Assembly (NCBI RefSeq): GCF_958298935.1
Contig: NC_084944.1
Location: 17,143,679 to 17,207,678 of the forward strand
Reading direction: 5' to 3'
DNA: 64,000 nucleotides
Origin: Phragmites australis
Taxonomy: Eukaryota > Streptophyta > Magnoliopsida > Poales > Poaceae
Made by a program: the position numbers and the translations under genes. Below the pieces are notes generated by a model. That model was not told the origin of the DNA. It worked only from the letters and a program-made list of their open reading frames with translations, and made no database searches. Shown piece by piece: positions 31,467-44,107 of this stretch (its first letter is position 1; every line of letters starts with the position of its first letter).

Positions 31467-34400
31467 TGTCACACCCGGTTTTAACGGCCAAAACTAGATG
31501 CGACTTATGTGTGCCCAGGATGTTCAACACACATAAGGACGTCACAGGTGAAGTAACAAAAGCAATACTTTTATTAAATAAATATTAAACTCTTACAGCA
31601 ATTGACATATATTGTCTTATATGAAGATATCTGCAGCGGAACAGAAGCACTGGTGCCCAACAACACCGCAGGCAACCGACCGGGAGACATGCGCCTAGAA
31701 CGTCACAACCTTGTCTTGATAGTCTTCAACATCTTCACTCATTGAGCAGCAGCATACATGTTGCATGGTATTGGGAAAATAGCAAGTGTGAGCACATGAC
31801 GCGCTCAGTAAGTGTGGGAAAGATAAGGATATGCAGGTTTATATCAAGAATAGGCTAACAAATGGTATTTTTGCGTAAATACGAGTAATGAAAATATATT
31901 TGGACTCAAAAGCATTAAGCAATTATTAAGTGAATGTAACCCAAGAAATTCAGCATCCAGCATACAAGGCTCCCCACCTTGCACACCATAACCGTCTAGT
32001 ACTCCCTGTACTATAACCAAAACCACAACCTTTTAGTACTCCCTGTACCAGAACCATAACCACAACCATCTAGTACTCCCTGTACCTGAACCATAACCAC
32101 AACCATCTAGTACTCCCTGTACCAGAACCATAACCACAACCATCTAGTACTCCCTGTACCAGAACCATAACCACAACCAAACTCATAACCACAACCCATA
32201 ATCACAACCCACTAATCATGTGAGGATCCAAGTCTCTCATATCCATGAGCACGGCTGTTATAATAGTTTTACACTCTGTAGAGGTTATCCAGCTTTCCCC
32301 ACGAGTCAGTGAATTCCATGTTATCGTGTTTGCAAGACACTTAACACACGCCAGTGGTGTGCCGCCAAGAATCGTTGTATGACACTTTCCACTAATCCAG
32401 TGTGTGTCTGCCCACTAGGTTTCACCGCCAGGCTTTACGCAAGCAAAGCTCCTATCCAGAAGCAACCTTTTGTGCTGACCCAACGCACACTGGACAGACT
32501 CTAATCAATATGTCACGCCTTACCCATATCAGCCTCGTGGTTGGTACGTTACTTCTTGGGTTGTCGCTCCACGAACCGGTCCTTACTTAGGTTACTTGAG
32601 CAAACACTAAATCAACATCATAACCATGACCACTATCACCAACATCCCTATGCTCAAGGCCTAAGGTTCCATGTTGCTAGACCATCAACATATTAACCAT
32701 CATTGCTTCATATGTTCATTAGTCAAAATTATGACACTTCCAAATATCCCAAAAGCAAGGCTAAGCAATCTACCCGTAAAAGATTCGTAACCAATAACCA
32801 TCTGGGTTCCAAGGGATGATAAGGGAAAAATCTAGGGAAAACCCTAACATAGGTGACTACCCATCATGTTGACAGACATTGCATGCAATTTTGTAAAACA
32901 AAACATTTAAAAATAGAGGTTCAAGATGATCAAGGACACTTGCCTTTTTCCCAATGCTGCTCAGTGTTGTCGAAATCTTGGTCTTGAAGTCCCTCGAACA
33001 GATCCGAAGCATTGTCGACTAAACACGAATTCTATAGACAAACAAAAGAAACATCGAATAAACACCAAATAAACTCCAAGAGAAACAGAATGATAAACTA
33101 GGATCTTTGATTGGGCTAGACAAAGAGAACAAAATTGACTGGACTTTTATCAAGGAAAGATTAAGGGATGGGAACTAGGGTTAAGGTTTCACATGAAAAG
33201 ATTTCTGGGAAAAATATGGTTGTAGAGATCTAGATGATAATGAGGAAAAACTACTGTAAAGATATGAGAATGGCTATTTGAAGCTAGCATGGTTGGATAG
33301 ATCATATTTTTAGAAAAATTTGAGCGCAAGAATCACTCAAATCGGAGCTAAAACGAAGAAGATATGACTAAAATAATCTTAAGGTTTAATCTAATAAGAA
33401 AAGGACTTATTTTGAATAAAACAGAAAGTTCAGGGATCTTTTTGTAAAAATAGAGGGACCTATTTGTAATTTTGGAAAAGTCTTGGGACTAATCTGTAAA
33501 AAGATAGGAGCTTTTAGGTAATTATAGAAAAGTTCAAGGGTCTAATTGCAAAAGAGCTATTTTCTGGAATGTTTGGAATTATTTTTGTACTGGAAAAGAT
33601 GAATTGCTGACTGGATAGATGACTTGGCATATTGGCTGATGTGGCATGGTGACAAGGATGACACACAAGCAGATTGGCTGATTTGGCAAGGCGAGGTGGC
33701 AGCCGATGTGGCACGTGCGCTAACTGGATAGACACATGGCAGCACGGGATTGGTGGATGAAGGGGTAAGAATAGATCTAATCTAGACCGACGATGATGGA
33801 TCCGACGGCTGAGATCATAGGGGATGGCCGGAGAGGGAGTTCACGGCGAAGCCGAAGGGCTGGCGGCGGTGCACTCACCGGAGTGGAGCGAAAAGCTCAT
33901 CACCGGCGTCGGGGGTCAATGGCTTGCGGCGGAGGAGCCAGAGGAGGGGAGAGCGAACTCGTTTGGCAATTTACCCTCGGTGGCGCATGATAGAAAACCG
34001 ATCGGCGACGATGGAGGTGGCAGCGGCTTCGAGTTGTCGTCGGGTGTGGTCTCCGGTGACCTAGAGGCAAAGGAGAGGGCAGGGGCATGTTCGGGAGGCG
34101 CTGCAGAAGCTTCAGGGCGGCTTGGTGGTAGCAAAGCGGCGCGAAGACGGCGAATTGGCGAAGCTCCGTCCAAGGCGGCAATGGCGGGCGGGCGGCGACT
34201 AGGGTTTCACGACTCGGCAATTTAGGGCACGGGGACGCATCGGAATCGAGACAAGAGAGGGCGAGGGACTCGGCTGCTATTTATAGGCGGCAGGCTTGAG
34301 GTCTCCGTGGCACGCATGCCAAGAAAAGGGAAGGCGGCGTGAGAAAAATCTGGCTCGGTCTCCTGGTTGGGGACGAGTCCGACGAGCGGGGTCCACATGG

Positions 34401-35060
34401 TAGCGACGCGCGGGGAAACGACTTGGCGCGGGGCGCGTTCGACCGGACGGATGAGCGGGCTGGCGAGTGGGTCGGCTCGTGCGTGGCCCAGGCGGGAAGG
34501 GAAAGAGGGAAGCGGGCTGGCGTGTGGAAATGGGCCATAGAGAGGGGAGGGAGAGGGGGGTTGGGCCGGAGAAAGCGGGCTGAGGCAGGCCGGTTGGACT
34601 CGGCTGACCGGATTGGGCTAAGGAGAGAGAGAAATAGATAGGCTGGTCTTTTAGTTTAGGGTTTCTTTGGGAATTCTAGAAAAGAAGTAAAGCAAATAAA
34701 ATCCTAAATAAAATACCAAATGAAGCCTAAAAAAAATTCTAGGAAAATCCAACAAGCTCTAAAAAAACATTTTGAAAACAAAACAAGATATTTTGGGCTT
34801 ATGAAAATATTTGGGAAAACAATTTGGAATTCATTTTAACACAAACAAATTCAAATAAATCAAAATGAGCTCAAATAAAATCCAATAAAAACCTATATGC
34901 CTATTAATCAGCATGAATGCATACAAACAATTAATAACCTTAATTCAAATTTGAATTTGAATTTTAGAAAATAGGCTTTTTCCTATTCTAATTATTCAAC
35001 CTATAATCTAATCTTGGAAAGTCTTAGAATTTTGCAAAATTTGAAAATCAGGGTGTGACA
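31467..35060 (-). repeat. Left (3') LTR of B
   Basis: 3594 bp. Minisatellite units (37 bp, inverted relative to L3) lie at 31985-32180. On the minus strand a TATA box (tataaata) lies at 34279-34286. The GC-rich zone 33780-34640 gives long but unsupported frames on both strands. The uninterrupted C1 target site (gggaaaaatatggttg) is near 33209. Confidence 0.92.
34279..34286 (-). promoter_or_regulatory. TATA box of the B LTR
   Basis: TATAAATA on the minus strand (gccgcctataaatagcagcc). The same site in the right, 5' LTR is at 41446-41453, which is the one that would drive the element. Confidence 0.65.
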
Positions 35061-35098
35061 AATCTACCCCCCTTAAAGGAATCTCGCCCTCGAGATTC
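35061..35098 (-). promoter_or_regulatory. Polypurine tract and hairpin of B
   Basis: aatctaccccccttaaag is the polypurine tract on the minus strand. The palindrome 35079-35098 has arms gaatctcg / cgagattc and loop ccct, the mirror of the L1 copy. Confidence 0.75.
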
Positions 35099-36106
35099 AG
35101 AAAGATTAGAGAAGAGATAAGGGAACTGGGTCTTCAAATTTTCTTCTCGCTTTCCAAATTGCTTTTTCTTCTTGATGTTAACCTCATTGCCCTGACATAC
35201 TCTGCTCACTTTGCTTTCGATGGCTTCCGCATCTGTCTTGAAAAATCTTGATTGATTACGTTGAGTATGTTGGATTTTCTCGGATATTCCATTCCTGGTA
35301 TCTTCAACAGTTGTTGTTGTCTGTGATGTACTATTCTAACTTTTTTTGACATGTGTCACATAGGACCATATACTTTGCTACACCACTCTTGTTTCCATAC
35401 TTCTGATAACAATCCTTGAGATAAATGATACATCTTGGTGCTTTCTGATTTCTAGGAATTCCATAGCTTTAGCACTCCTGATAAGTTTTCTTTATTATAT
35501 TTTTTTAATGATCTTCTCATCTGTTGATTGACCTTGGCAGACCTTTTTATCCTTGAAGATTTAGTAAGGCATATCCTAATTCCGAGGAAAGAGTACTTAT
35601 TCTTAGAAATCACTTCTGTGGTCGGAGTGCAACTTTTGGGTACTGTCCTTCCTTTAGCACACTTTATTACCACATTACCTTTGCTGACTAGCCGTTTCCA
35701 ATATCTGTCTTGAGGTTCCAGAACCAAGAGAATGGCTAGAAAGTCTACCCCCCTTAAAAAGGAGCAGACTTCTCTGACTTACATTTCCAGTTCATGAGAA
35801 GTAGATAGATATGTAGCTTTTGACATGGAATATATCACTCTCTTTTTTTGTCCCTACTGAGCTTCTGTGAGCTTGATGGGATCTCATCGATCTTGACTAT
35901 CTTGAGTTACAACTTGAAAGTCGTAACAGTCCGAATGTTGAACTGAGATCTTCATGTGGGATTTGGGGTTGATCCAGTTCCGTGCGGGGTGCTTCATGGG
36001 ACATCTTTTGACCCAACGTGTAAGTTCTCCAGAGTGGACACACACCTTCTTATCGTCAGGTACAAGGATCCTCAGGGGATATCCATTGGCATAGCGTCAT
36101 TCTTGT
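35099..36106 (-). other. Decayed interior of B, no identifiable pol
   Basis: About 1 kb of sequence with no RT, RNase H or integrase motif on either strand. A second ccccccttaaaaagga block occurs at 35748-35765, like the polypurine tract region at 35067, which hints at an internal duplication or a second tract. Confidence 0.5.
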
Positions 36107-36475
36107 TCACAGCAAAAACACACCTTCCTTGTAGGGGTACTCTGCAAATTTTCTCTCGACCTGTGAAACTTCCTGGTTGACAGAACAAAGTGCTTGTTCA
36201 GGAGTGAAATGTAATAGATAACTATTATTTGCTTGATGGTCTTCAAAGGATTTTTTTTTTCTCTTCTTGATGTTTCCTTGCTTTCCATGCTCATCTTCTG
36301 CACCTAGAGCTTCAACGACATGTAGCAGACTTTCCATATTCTTAGCCATATTTTGAAAGATCTGAGTCTGCGTCTCCAAAAATTGTTCCTTGTTGAATTG
36401 AGGTGGTATCTGCTGGTTGTTGTTGTTGTTGTTGTTGGTACCTTGACTAGGCTGACCTTCTTTCGAGTTCACCAT
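36107..36475 (-). pseudogene. gag: gag N-terminal remnant of B
   Basis: Minus strand from an ATG at 36475: MVNSKEGQPSQGTNNNNNNN, then QFNKEQFLETQTQIFQNMAK. The start and the glutamine/asparagine-rich head match the L1 gag (MVNTRRRINTQEENNNN ... QMAMQTQILQALAQTM). The asparagine run comes from a gtt triplet repeat at 36416-36437. After about 50 residues the similarity stops. The frame is also open further upstream, but the L1 comparison supports this ATG. Confidence 0.65.
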
Positions 36476-36538
36476 CTGATCGGAGTTGAGGAGAAAGGTT
36501 GGGGCATGAAGAGAAAAGGCTAGAAGGAGAAAACCCAA

Positions 36539-37085
36539 TTATACTATCAGCTATATAGATATATAAGGAATGTCGCTGTTATCAGATGCTAAAGCATCCC
36601 TCAACGTATTCCAGCACTCAAACAGAAAAGCCGAATCACACAAGACACACCATACAAGCACACACTACTAACAGCGCTCTAACGTTTACGAAGATTAGGG
36701 AAAATCCTCCTATAACTCGAAGAACTAAAACTGGGAGCAGCGCAGAGGTAGATTTTCATGTCTTCAGTGTTGTGGTAGACGATTCTTCCTTGTCGTGATG
36801 GATCTTCATCTTTATCATATAAATCTTCACTCAAGGTAGGAGCTCCAAGAGAGATCTTCAAGTGCATCCTCCTCGAACAGAGTAACTGGAATGGTTCAAC
36901 AACTAATAGTTTGAAAAGGGGAGTGTTGGAAATTCATTTTTCTCAATAGATTGAAATGGGTAAGTAGAGAGAGAAACTGAGAGGTCAGAAAAAGCATGGG
37001 GATGAGTTTTTTCAAAATAGGCTTTTAAAATATGACCTTATGGCATGACCATTCTATCTAGACTTGCGTCCTACGGTCAGTATAG
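36539..37085 (-). other. 5' leader of B
   Basis: The part next to the primer site (cgtaggacgcaagtctagatagaa on the minus strand) is shared with L1 and F. No H3-like frame is present at the expected place about 155 nt downstream; the sequence there reads gagaaaaatgaatttcc. Confidence 0.6.
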
Positions 37086-37096
37086 CTCTGATACCA
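37086..37096 (-). promoter_or_regulatory. Primer-binding site of B
   Basis: TGGTATCAGAG on the minus strand, four bases from the right LTR (37101). It shows that the right LTR is the 5' LTR. Confidence 0.92.
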
Positions 37097-37100
37097 CCTC

Positions 37101-40100
37101 TGTCACACCCGGTTTTAACGGCCAAAACCAGATACGGCTTATGTGTCCTCAGGATATTCAGCACGCATAAGGACATCACAGGTGAAGTAACAAAAGCAAT
37201 ACTTTTATTAATTAAACGTTAAACTCTTACAGCAATTGACATATATTATCTTCTATGAAGATATCTGCAGCGGAACAGAAGCACTGGTGCCCAACAACAC
37301 CGCAGGCAACCGACCGGGAGACACGCGCCTAGAACGTCACAACCTTGTCTTGATAGTCTTCAACATCTTCACTCACTGAGCAGCAGCATACATGTTGCAT
37401 GGTATTGGAAAAATAGCAAGTGTGAGCACATGACGAGCTCAGCAAGTGTGGGAAAGATAATGATATGCAGGCTTATATCAAGAATAGGCTAACAAATGGT
37501 ATTTTTGCGTAAATGCGAATAATGAAAACATATTTAGACTCAAAAGCATTAAGCAATTATTACGTGAATGTAACCCAAACAATTCAGCATCCAGGATACA
37601 AGGCTCCCCACCTTGCACACCATAACCGTCTAGTACTCCCTGTACTATAACTAAAACCACAACCATTTAGTACTCCCTCTACCAGAACCATAACCACAAC
37701 CATCTAGTACTCCCTATACCTGAACCATAACCACAACCATCTAGTACTCCCTGTACCAGAACCATAACCACAACCATCTAGTACTCCCTGTACCAGAACC
37801 ATAACCACAACCATCAAGTACTCCCTGTACCAGAACCATAACCACAACCAAACTCATAACCATAACCCATAATCACAACCCACTAATCATGTGAGGATCC
37901 AAGTCTCTCATATCCGTGAGCACGGCTGTTATAACAGTTTTACACTCTGCAGAGGTTGTCCAGCTTTCCCCACGAGTTAGTGAATTCCATGTTGTCGTGT
38001 TTGCAAGACACTTAACACACGCCAGTGGTGTGCTGCCAAGAATCATCGTATGACACTTTCCACTAACCAGAGACTAATCTAGTTTGTGTCTGCCCACTTG
38101 GTTTCACCGGTAGGCTTTACGCAAGTAAAGCTCCTACCCAGAAGCCCCCTTTTGTGCTGACCCAACGCACACTGGACAGACTCTAATCAGTATGTCACGC
38201 CTTACCCATATCAGCCTCGTGGTTGGTACGTTACTTCTTGTGTTGTCGCTCCACTAACCGGTCCTTACTTAGGTTACTTGAGCAAACACTAAATCAACAT
38301 CATAACCATGACCACTATCACCAAAATTCCTATGCTCAAGGCCTAAGGTTCCATGTTGCTAGACTATCAACATATTAACCATCATTACTGCATATGTTCA
38401 TTAGTCAAAATTATGACACTTCCCAATATCCCAAAAGCAAGGCTAAGCAATCTACCCATAAAAGATTCCTAACCAATAACCATCTAGGTTCCAATGGATG
38501 ATAAGGGAAAAATCTAGGGAAAACCCTAACATAGGTGACTACCCATCATGTTGACAGACATTGCATGCAATTTTGTAAAACAAAATATTTAAAAATATAG
38601 GTTCAAGATGATCAAGGACACTTGCCTTTTTCCCAATGCTGCTCAGTGTTGTCAAAATCTTGGTCTTGAAGTCCCTCGAACAGATCCAAAGCATTATCGA
38701 CTAAACGCGAATTCTATCGACAAACAAAAGAAACATCGAATAAACACCAAATAAACTCCAAGAGAAACAGAATGATAAACTGGGATCTTTGATTGGGCTG
38801 GACAAAGAGAACATAATTGACTGGACTTCTATCGAGGAAAGATTAAGGGATGGGAACTAGGGTTAAGGTTTCACATGAAAAGATAGAAAAGATTGACTGA
38901 AGTTTTTCTGGGAAAAATATTGTCGGTGTATCAGGAACCGGGGATCCCTGAGTCCCGAGGCCAGGCCAGTCGTCCACCACGTGTCACCCTCCCGCGAGGT
39001 CCCTCCTGCGGGATGAGGAAAATCTAAGTTCTGGGAGAAAGTGCTCGGGGCCACAGCCTCTGGTCCCCGAGCACCCCAGTTCCCCGATGACCCGCAGGGT
39101 CCAAGTACCGGGAAGAAAGTGCTCGGGGCCACAGCCTCTGGTCCCCGAGCACCCCAGTTCCCCGATGACCCACAGGGTCCAAGTACCGGAAAAAAAGTGC
39201 TCGGGGAGGTGCCCGGTCGCCCCCGAGCACCCTAGTCCTCCGATGATCAGAAGAGCTAAGTTCTGGGAGAGAGCGCTCGGGGGGTGCCCGGTCGCCCCCG
39301 ACCGCCCGGTTCCCCTAGGGTCAGCGCAAAAGTGCTCGGGGTTGCACATGGCAGCCCCCGAGCACTCGGTTCCCCGAAGGTTCACGCGAGATTGCTCGGG
39401 AGAGAGTGCTCGGGAAGGTGAACAGTACCCCCGAGCACTCGGTGCCCCGATGACCCAGAAGGGCCCCCGAGGGGCCCACCTATGAGGTGTCAACCAGTCA
39501 GAGGTCCGAGGCCGCATTTAATGGGTGTGCGCGGCCTGACATTCCCAACTGCTCCCGCCGCAGTGTCAGTCCCTGCCATGCTTTGGCAGAGAGGTGTGGG
39601 GCCATTAATTGCACGGGTCCCGTCCCGTATCATCCGATGTATCTCGGGATAACGTTGCCAGGATCAAGGCGTTCTGCCTACCGCCCTGCCGTGGCAGAGG
39701 AACAAGACAGGGCGGGCACGCCATGTGCCTCTGTGGCTGCTCGGTGAGCCCCCTCAACGGCGCCCGTCGCCAGGGCGTCCACAGTGACGAGTGACCGGAC
39801 GTGTGCCGCGTTTTTCCACCGCCCCTGTCACTTCGCCCAGAGGAAATGATGACGCCTTTCTCGGTCGTGGCGTCTTGAAACTTGTGCCCCTTCCTTCCCG
39901 TTTGGGTATGTCGTGGCCGGCGAGTGCGTAAAAGGATCGGCATATAGAGAGAAGGGGACATTGATCAAAAGATCGGAGGAGAGAACAGTCGGAAAAAAGA
40001 CAAGCCCAAGCAGTCGACCGTGCCACTCTTAGGCGAAAACGTTGCAAGCAAGCCTGAGCAGAGCTAGAACAAGGAGCCTCAAGCTCTTAGTTAGACAATA

Positions 40101-42199
40101 TATTCTTGCAACCAGATATATTCTTGAGGGATCCCCCCTCAGGGTAAGATATTGCATCCACACAGGAGTAGGGTATTACGCCCCCGTGCGGCCCGAACCT
40201 GTCAAAACTCCGGTGCATTTACTTCCCTTTGCACTAGGTCGATCATCCCCCACCACCGGCCGTTGCATTTATTTCCACTTCCCTTTATTTCTCCGACGAA
40301 CTTATTCAGGATCATCCCCCCGGCCGAATCTCTAAAAAGGGGTCTCTCGGGATCCCTGCGACAGGAGTTAATCCTTCGACAAATATGGTTGTAGAGATCT
40401 AGATGATAATGAGGAAAAACTACTGCAAATTTATGAGAATGGCTATTTGAAGCTAGTATGGTTGGATAGATCATATTTTTAGAAAAAATTGAGCGCAAAA
40501 ATCACTCAAATCGGAGCTAAAACGAAGAAGATATGACTAAAATAATCTTAAGGTTTAATCTAATTAGAAAAGGACTTTTTTGAATAAAACAGAAAGTTCA
40601 GGGATCTTTTTGTAAAAATAGAGGGACCTATTTGTAATTTTAGAAAAGTCTAGGGACTAATCTGTAAAAAGATAGGGGCTTTTAGGTAATTACAGAAAAG
40701 TTCAAGGGCCAAATTGCAAAAGAGCTATTTTTTGGAATTTTTGGAATTATTTTTGTACTAGAAAAGATGAATTGCTGACTGGATAGATGACGGGGCATAT
40801 TGGCTGATGTGGCATGGTGACAAGGATGACACACATGCAGATTGGCTGATTTGGCAAGGTGAGGTGGCAGCCGATGTGGCACATGCGCTGATTGGATAGA
40901 CACATGGCAGCACGGGATTGGTGGATGAAGGGGTAAGAATAGATCTAATCTAGACCGACGATGATGGATCCGACGGCTGAGATCATAGGGGACGACCGGA
41001 GAGGGAGTTCACGGCGGAGCCGAAGGGCTGGCGGCGGTGCACTCACTGGAGTGGAGAGAAAAGCTCATCGCCGGCATCGGGGGTCAATGGCTTACAGCGG
41101 AGGAGCCAGAGGAGGGGAGAGCGAAGTCGTTTGGCGATTTACCCTGGGTGGCGCATGATAGAAAACTGATCGGTGACGATGGAGGTGGCGGCGACTTTGG
41201 GTTGTCGTCGGGTGTGGTCTTCGGTGACCCAAAGGCAAAGGAGAGGTTAGGGGCGTGTTCGGGAGGCGCTGCAGAAGCTTTGGGGCGGCTTGGTGGTAGC
41301 AAAGTGGCGCGGAGACCGCGAATTGGAGAAGCTTCGTCCGAGGCGGCAATGGCGGGTGGGCGGCGACTAGGGTTTCGCGACTCGATGATTTAGGGGACGG
41401 GGACGCGTCGGAATTGAGACAAGAGAGGGCGAGGGACTCGGCTGCTATTTATAGGCGGCAGGCTTGAGATCTCTGTGGCACGCATGCCAAGAAAAGGGAA
41501 GGCGGCGTGAGAAAAATCCGGCTCGGTCTCCTGGTTGGGGACGAGTCCGACAAGCAGGGTCCACATGGCAGCAACGCGGGGGGAAACGGCTTGGTGCGGG
41601 GTGCGTTCGGGTGGACGGCTGAGCGGGCTGGCGAGTGGGCCGGCTCGGGCGTGGCCCAGGCGGGAAGGGAAAAAGGGAAGCGGGCCGATGCGTGGAAAGC
41701 GGGCTGGGGAAAGCGGGCTGAGGCAGGTCGGTTGGACTGGGCTGACCGGATTGGGCTAAGGAGAGAGAGAAATAGATGGGCTGGTCTTTTAGTTTAGGGT
41801 TTCTTAGGAAATTCTAGAAAAGAAGAAAAGCAAATAAAATCCTAAATAAAATACCAAATGAAGCCTAAAAAAAATTCTAGGAAAATCCAACAAGCTCTAA
41901 AAAAACATTTTGAAAACAAAACAAGATATTTTGGGCTTATGAAAATATTTGGGAAAAAAAAATTTGGAATTCATTTTAACTCAAACAAATTCAAATAAAT
42001 CCAAATGAGCTCAAATAAATCCAATAAAAACCAATATGCCTATTAATCAGCATGAATGCATACAAACAATTAATAACCTTAATTCAAATTTGAATTTGAA
42101 TTTTAGAAAATAGGCTTTTTCCTATTCTAATTATTCAACCTATAATCTAATCTTGGAAAATCTTAGAATTTTGCGAAATTTGAAAATCAGGATGTGACA
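37101..42199 (-). repeat. Right (5') LTR of B, split by C1
   Basis: TGTCACACCC...GGATGTGACA; about 3633 bp after removal of C1 and one TSD. It has its own 37-bp minisatellite array at 37630-37850, with a unit count different from the left LTR. The TATA box is at 41446-41453 (minus). By eye it differs from the left LTR at many scattered bases. Confidence 0.92.
38921..40381 (+). mobile_element. C1: solo LTR with hairpin repeat array
   Basis: TGTCGGTGTATCAGGAACCG...CCTTCGACA, 1461 bp, with exact TSD aatat (38916-38920 and 40382-40386). It holds 78-bp tandem units starting at 39041, 39119 and 39197, each with gtgctcgggg ... ccccgagcac arms. There is no primer site or coding sequence. Long frames on both strands (for example 38984-39517 minus and 39087-39485 plus) arise from the stop-poor GC-rich repeats. 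It is the same family as C2. Direction is tentative. Confidence 0.85.
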
Positions 42200-42329
42200 G
42201 TAATATGAAAAATGAATTTGGTGAAGCTTCGACATTGATGATCCAAAAGCTCCGATCAGAATAGATAAAAAATCCTTACAACCACTACACCAGTACTCCA
42301 AGGTTGTCAAGACACGGTTGACCTCATCT
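42200..42329 (-). repeat. Continuation of Tat copy 1 beyond element B
   Basis: gtaatatgaaaaatgaattt and the following block ttcgac(a/g)ttgatgatccaaa match 45639-45760 of the second copy. It is the start of the LTR-like insert described at 45641-46423. It ends where a copia-like LTR begins. Confidence 0.7.
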
Positions 42330-44094
42330 TGTAATAGGGCACAGTAGGCTGTCGTAAATTAGAGTCAATTATCATGGGTTTTCACAAAAGCCTGATGGCT
42401 AATTGAGTTATGTGGTGTTTCCTGTTCATGAGACCTAAACATATCTAGGGTTTCCCGAGGTGTGACTTGAGCAAGGTTCACCTAACCGATCAGAGCTCGG
42501 TTACCGAGCTCTAGCGGTAACCGAAAATTCGCGGTTACCTCGGTAACCGGTCGAAAATTCAAAAAAATTCAGACAAAATTCATTTGGCAAAACTTGAAAT
42601 TTGGAAAAAAAATCGCGATTTTAGCAATTCGGTAACCGGTCGGTTTGGACCGGTTACCAAGCGGTTTTTACGATTTATCGAGCGGTTTTCTCGAATTTTC
42701 CGCATTGTCGGTAACCGCTTGGTTTTCTCGATTTATCGATCAGTTTTCTCGATTTTCAGTGAAGTTCAACAAAAAACCCAAAAATTATCTCAATCTTGTA
42801 AATTTCAATAACTAATTCATCTGAGCTTCAAATCAAGTGAAACAAATTTTGTTGGTTTCCATGTAACATGATCTACATGATAAAAGTATTTATACTCATA
42901 AAAAATTTCAAAATTTTCTGTGAGGAATTGTATTTTTTAAACCAAGTTAAATGCATAGTTTACTCTTTGCTAATCCACAAATCATGAAACTAATTTTTTT
43001 ATTTTTCTTACATGATCCTATGTCTTTTAAAAATACATGAACTCATGAATTAGTTATTGTAACATGCATGATTGTGTAAATGTGTTACGACTATATTAAT
43101 TCATAACTGACCCATCACACCTCAAAAATTAGTGAAACCACTTTCATTAGCTTATTTATACTATGATTTACAAAGAAAAAATAATAGTAGACATGAAAAA
43201 GTTAATTACAATGCTGTTTCCTTAAAATATTCACTTTATGCTTGTGAACTTTGTAAAAATCATAGAGAAATTAATAAACTCTAAATAAAGTGAAATCAAT
43301 TTTAAAGATTCTCTTTAAATATGTTTTACACAAGAAAAATATGTGTTTGGATGTTAAACGTTTCCTTAACATGAGTTAATAACTGAGCCGCACGCTTCAA
43401 TTTTTTCCTTTTTTTCAAACTTCCTCCCTATAGAATATGATGCAAACGATATTATTTTTGAAACAGAAAATTCACATAAGGTCTTAGAATTATGTCTAAT
43501 TTTTTTAACATTTTTTTGAATTTTTTTTATTTTTTTATTTTTTCGAATTTTTTGAATTCAAATTCGGTTACCGTTCGGTTTCTGAAACCGAACCAGACCG
43601 ACCATTATCGCGATTTTTGAGCGGTTACCGCCGGTTTTTTGAACCGTGGACTTGAGGTGGCTCCTTCTGCAGTTCTTTAAATCACGTTGGGTAAATTGAT
43701 CTCATCTTGTAATTCTTTCCATACAGCTTGGTTTGCAAGATTCTATCTCTCTGTTTACCGTAGTTTAAATTCTGTAAACTGAGAGCTTTCTACAAGTATT
43801 TTTGCGGCACGTATTTTGTTGCATCGATTAGTTCCTGGAGTTCATATTGCTAAGCCGTGAGACATATTCTGTAATCGTTGGCTACTATACATTGAATATT
43901 GCTGAACCGAGAGAAGGACATACAGTTGTTGCTCTCAAAATTGGGATTATATATTTGTTCGTAGTTTGTTAGATTGATTTCTTGCTGTTTAATTGGTTGG
44001 ATTGAGAGATTCTTCACTATTGTTACCACTGGTACCGTGAAAGATAGGGCACAGACACGCGCCGGCTAGTGCATTGCTAGTTGATCTGTATCAT
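42330..44094 (+). repeat. Possible copia-type LTR interrupted by a hAT element
   Basis: The right end (...ttgatctgtatca) is followed two bases later by a TGGTATCAGAG primer-binding site, so an LTR should end here. The left end is less certain; TGTAATAGGGC at 42330 is where homology to the Tat copy stops. Net length without the hAT element is about 580 bp. No coding sequence follows the primer site, so the element is truncated. Confidence 0.5.
42472..43648. mobile_element. Non-autonomous hAT-type DNA element
   Basis: 1177 bp with an exact 8-bp TSD gacttgag (42464-42471 and 43649-43656) and short terminal inverted repeats CAAGGTTCA / TGAACCGTG (8 of 9 paired). Subterminal regions hold repeated ggttaccg / cggtaacc motifs (42507-42560, 42615-42725, 43565-43635), as is usual for transposase-binding zones of hAT elements. 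The interior is very AT-rich with T-runs and no transposase. Confidence 0.85.
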
Positions 44095-44096
44095 TT

Positions 44097-44107
44097 GGTA
44101 TCAGAGT
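44097..44107 (+). promoter_or_regulatory. Primer-binding site after the copia-like LTR
   Basis: TGGTATCAGAG, then tctgggttgc. It is isolated; the interior of the element is not present. Confidence 0.7.

Larger units (their letters stand above)
31467..42199 (-). mobile_element. B: non-autonomous gypsy element with LTRs longer than its interior
   Basis: TGTCACACCC...GGATGTGACA with exact TSD gtaat (31462-31466 and 42200-42204). LTRs of 3594 bp and about 3633 bp (without C1) flank only 2040 bp of interior, which has a primer-binding site, a gag head and a polypurine tract but no recognisable pol. The leader and LTR relate it to L1. If it moved, it must have used proteins from a relative. It interrupts Tat copy 1: the sequence after 42200 (gtaatatgaaaaatgaattt) matches 45639 onward. 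Confidence 0.92.

Noticed and set aside
31985..32180. CRISPR-like array
   Set aside because: 37-bp units are adjacent without unique spacers; it is an LTR minisatellite in a plant genome.
33824..34225. 133-codon glycine-rich frame in the B LTR
   Set aside because: Repeated with altered residues in the other LTR (41037-41393) and matched by open antisense frames; LTR composition artefact.
38984..39517. 177-codon minus frame and 132-codon plus frame in C1
   Set aside because: Same cause: 78-bp hairpin repeats inside a solo LTR with an exact TSD.
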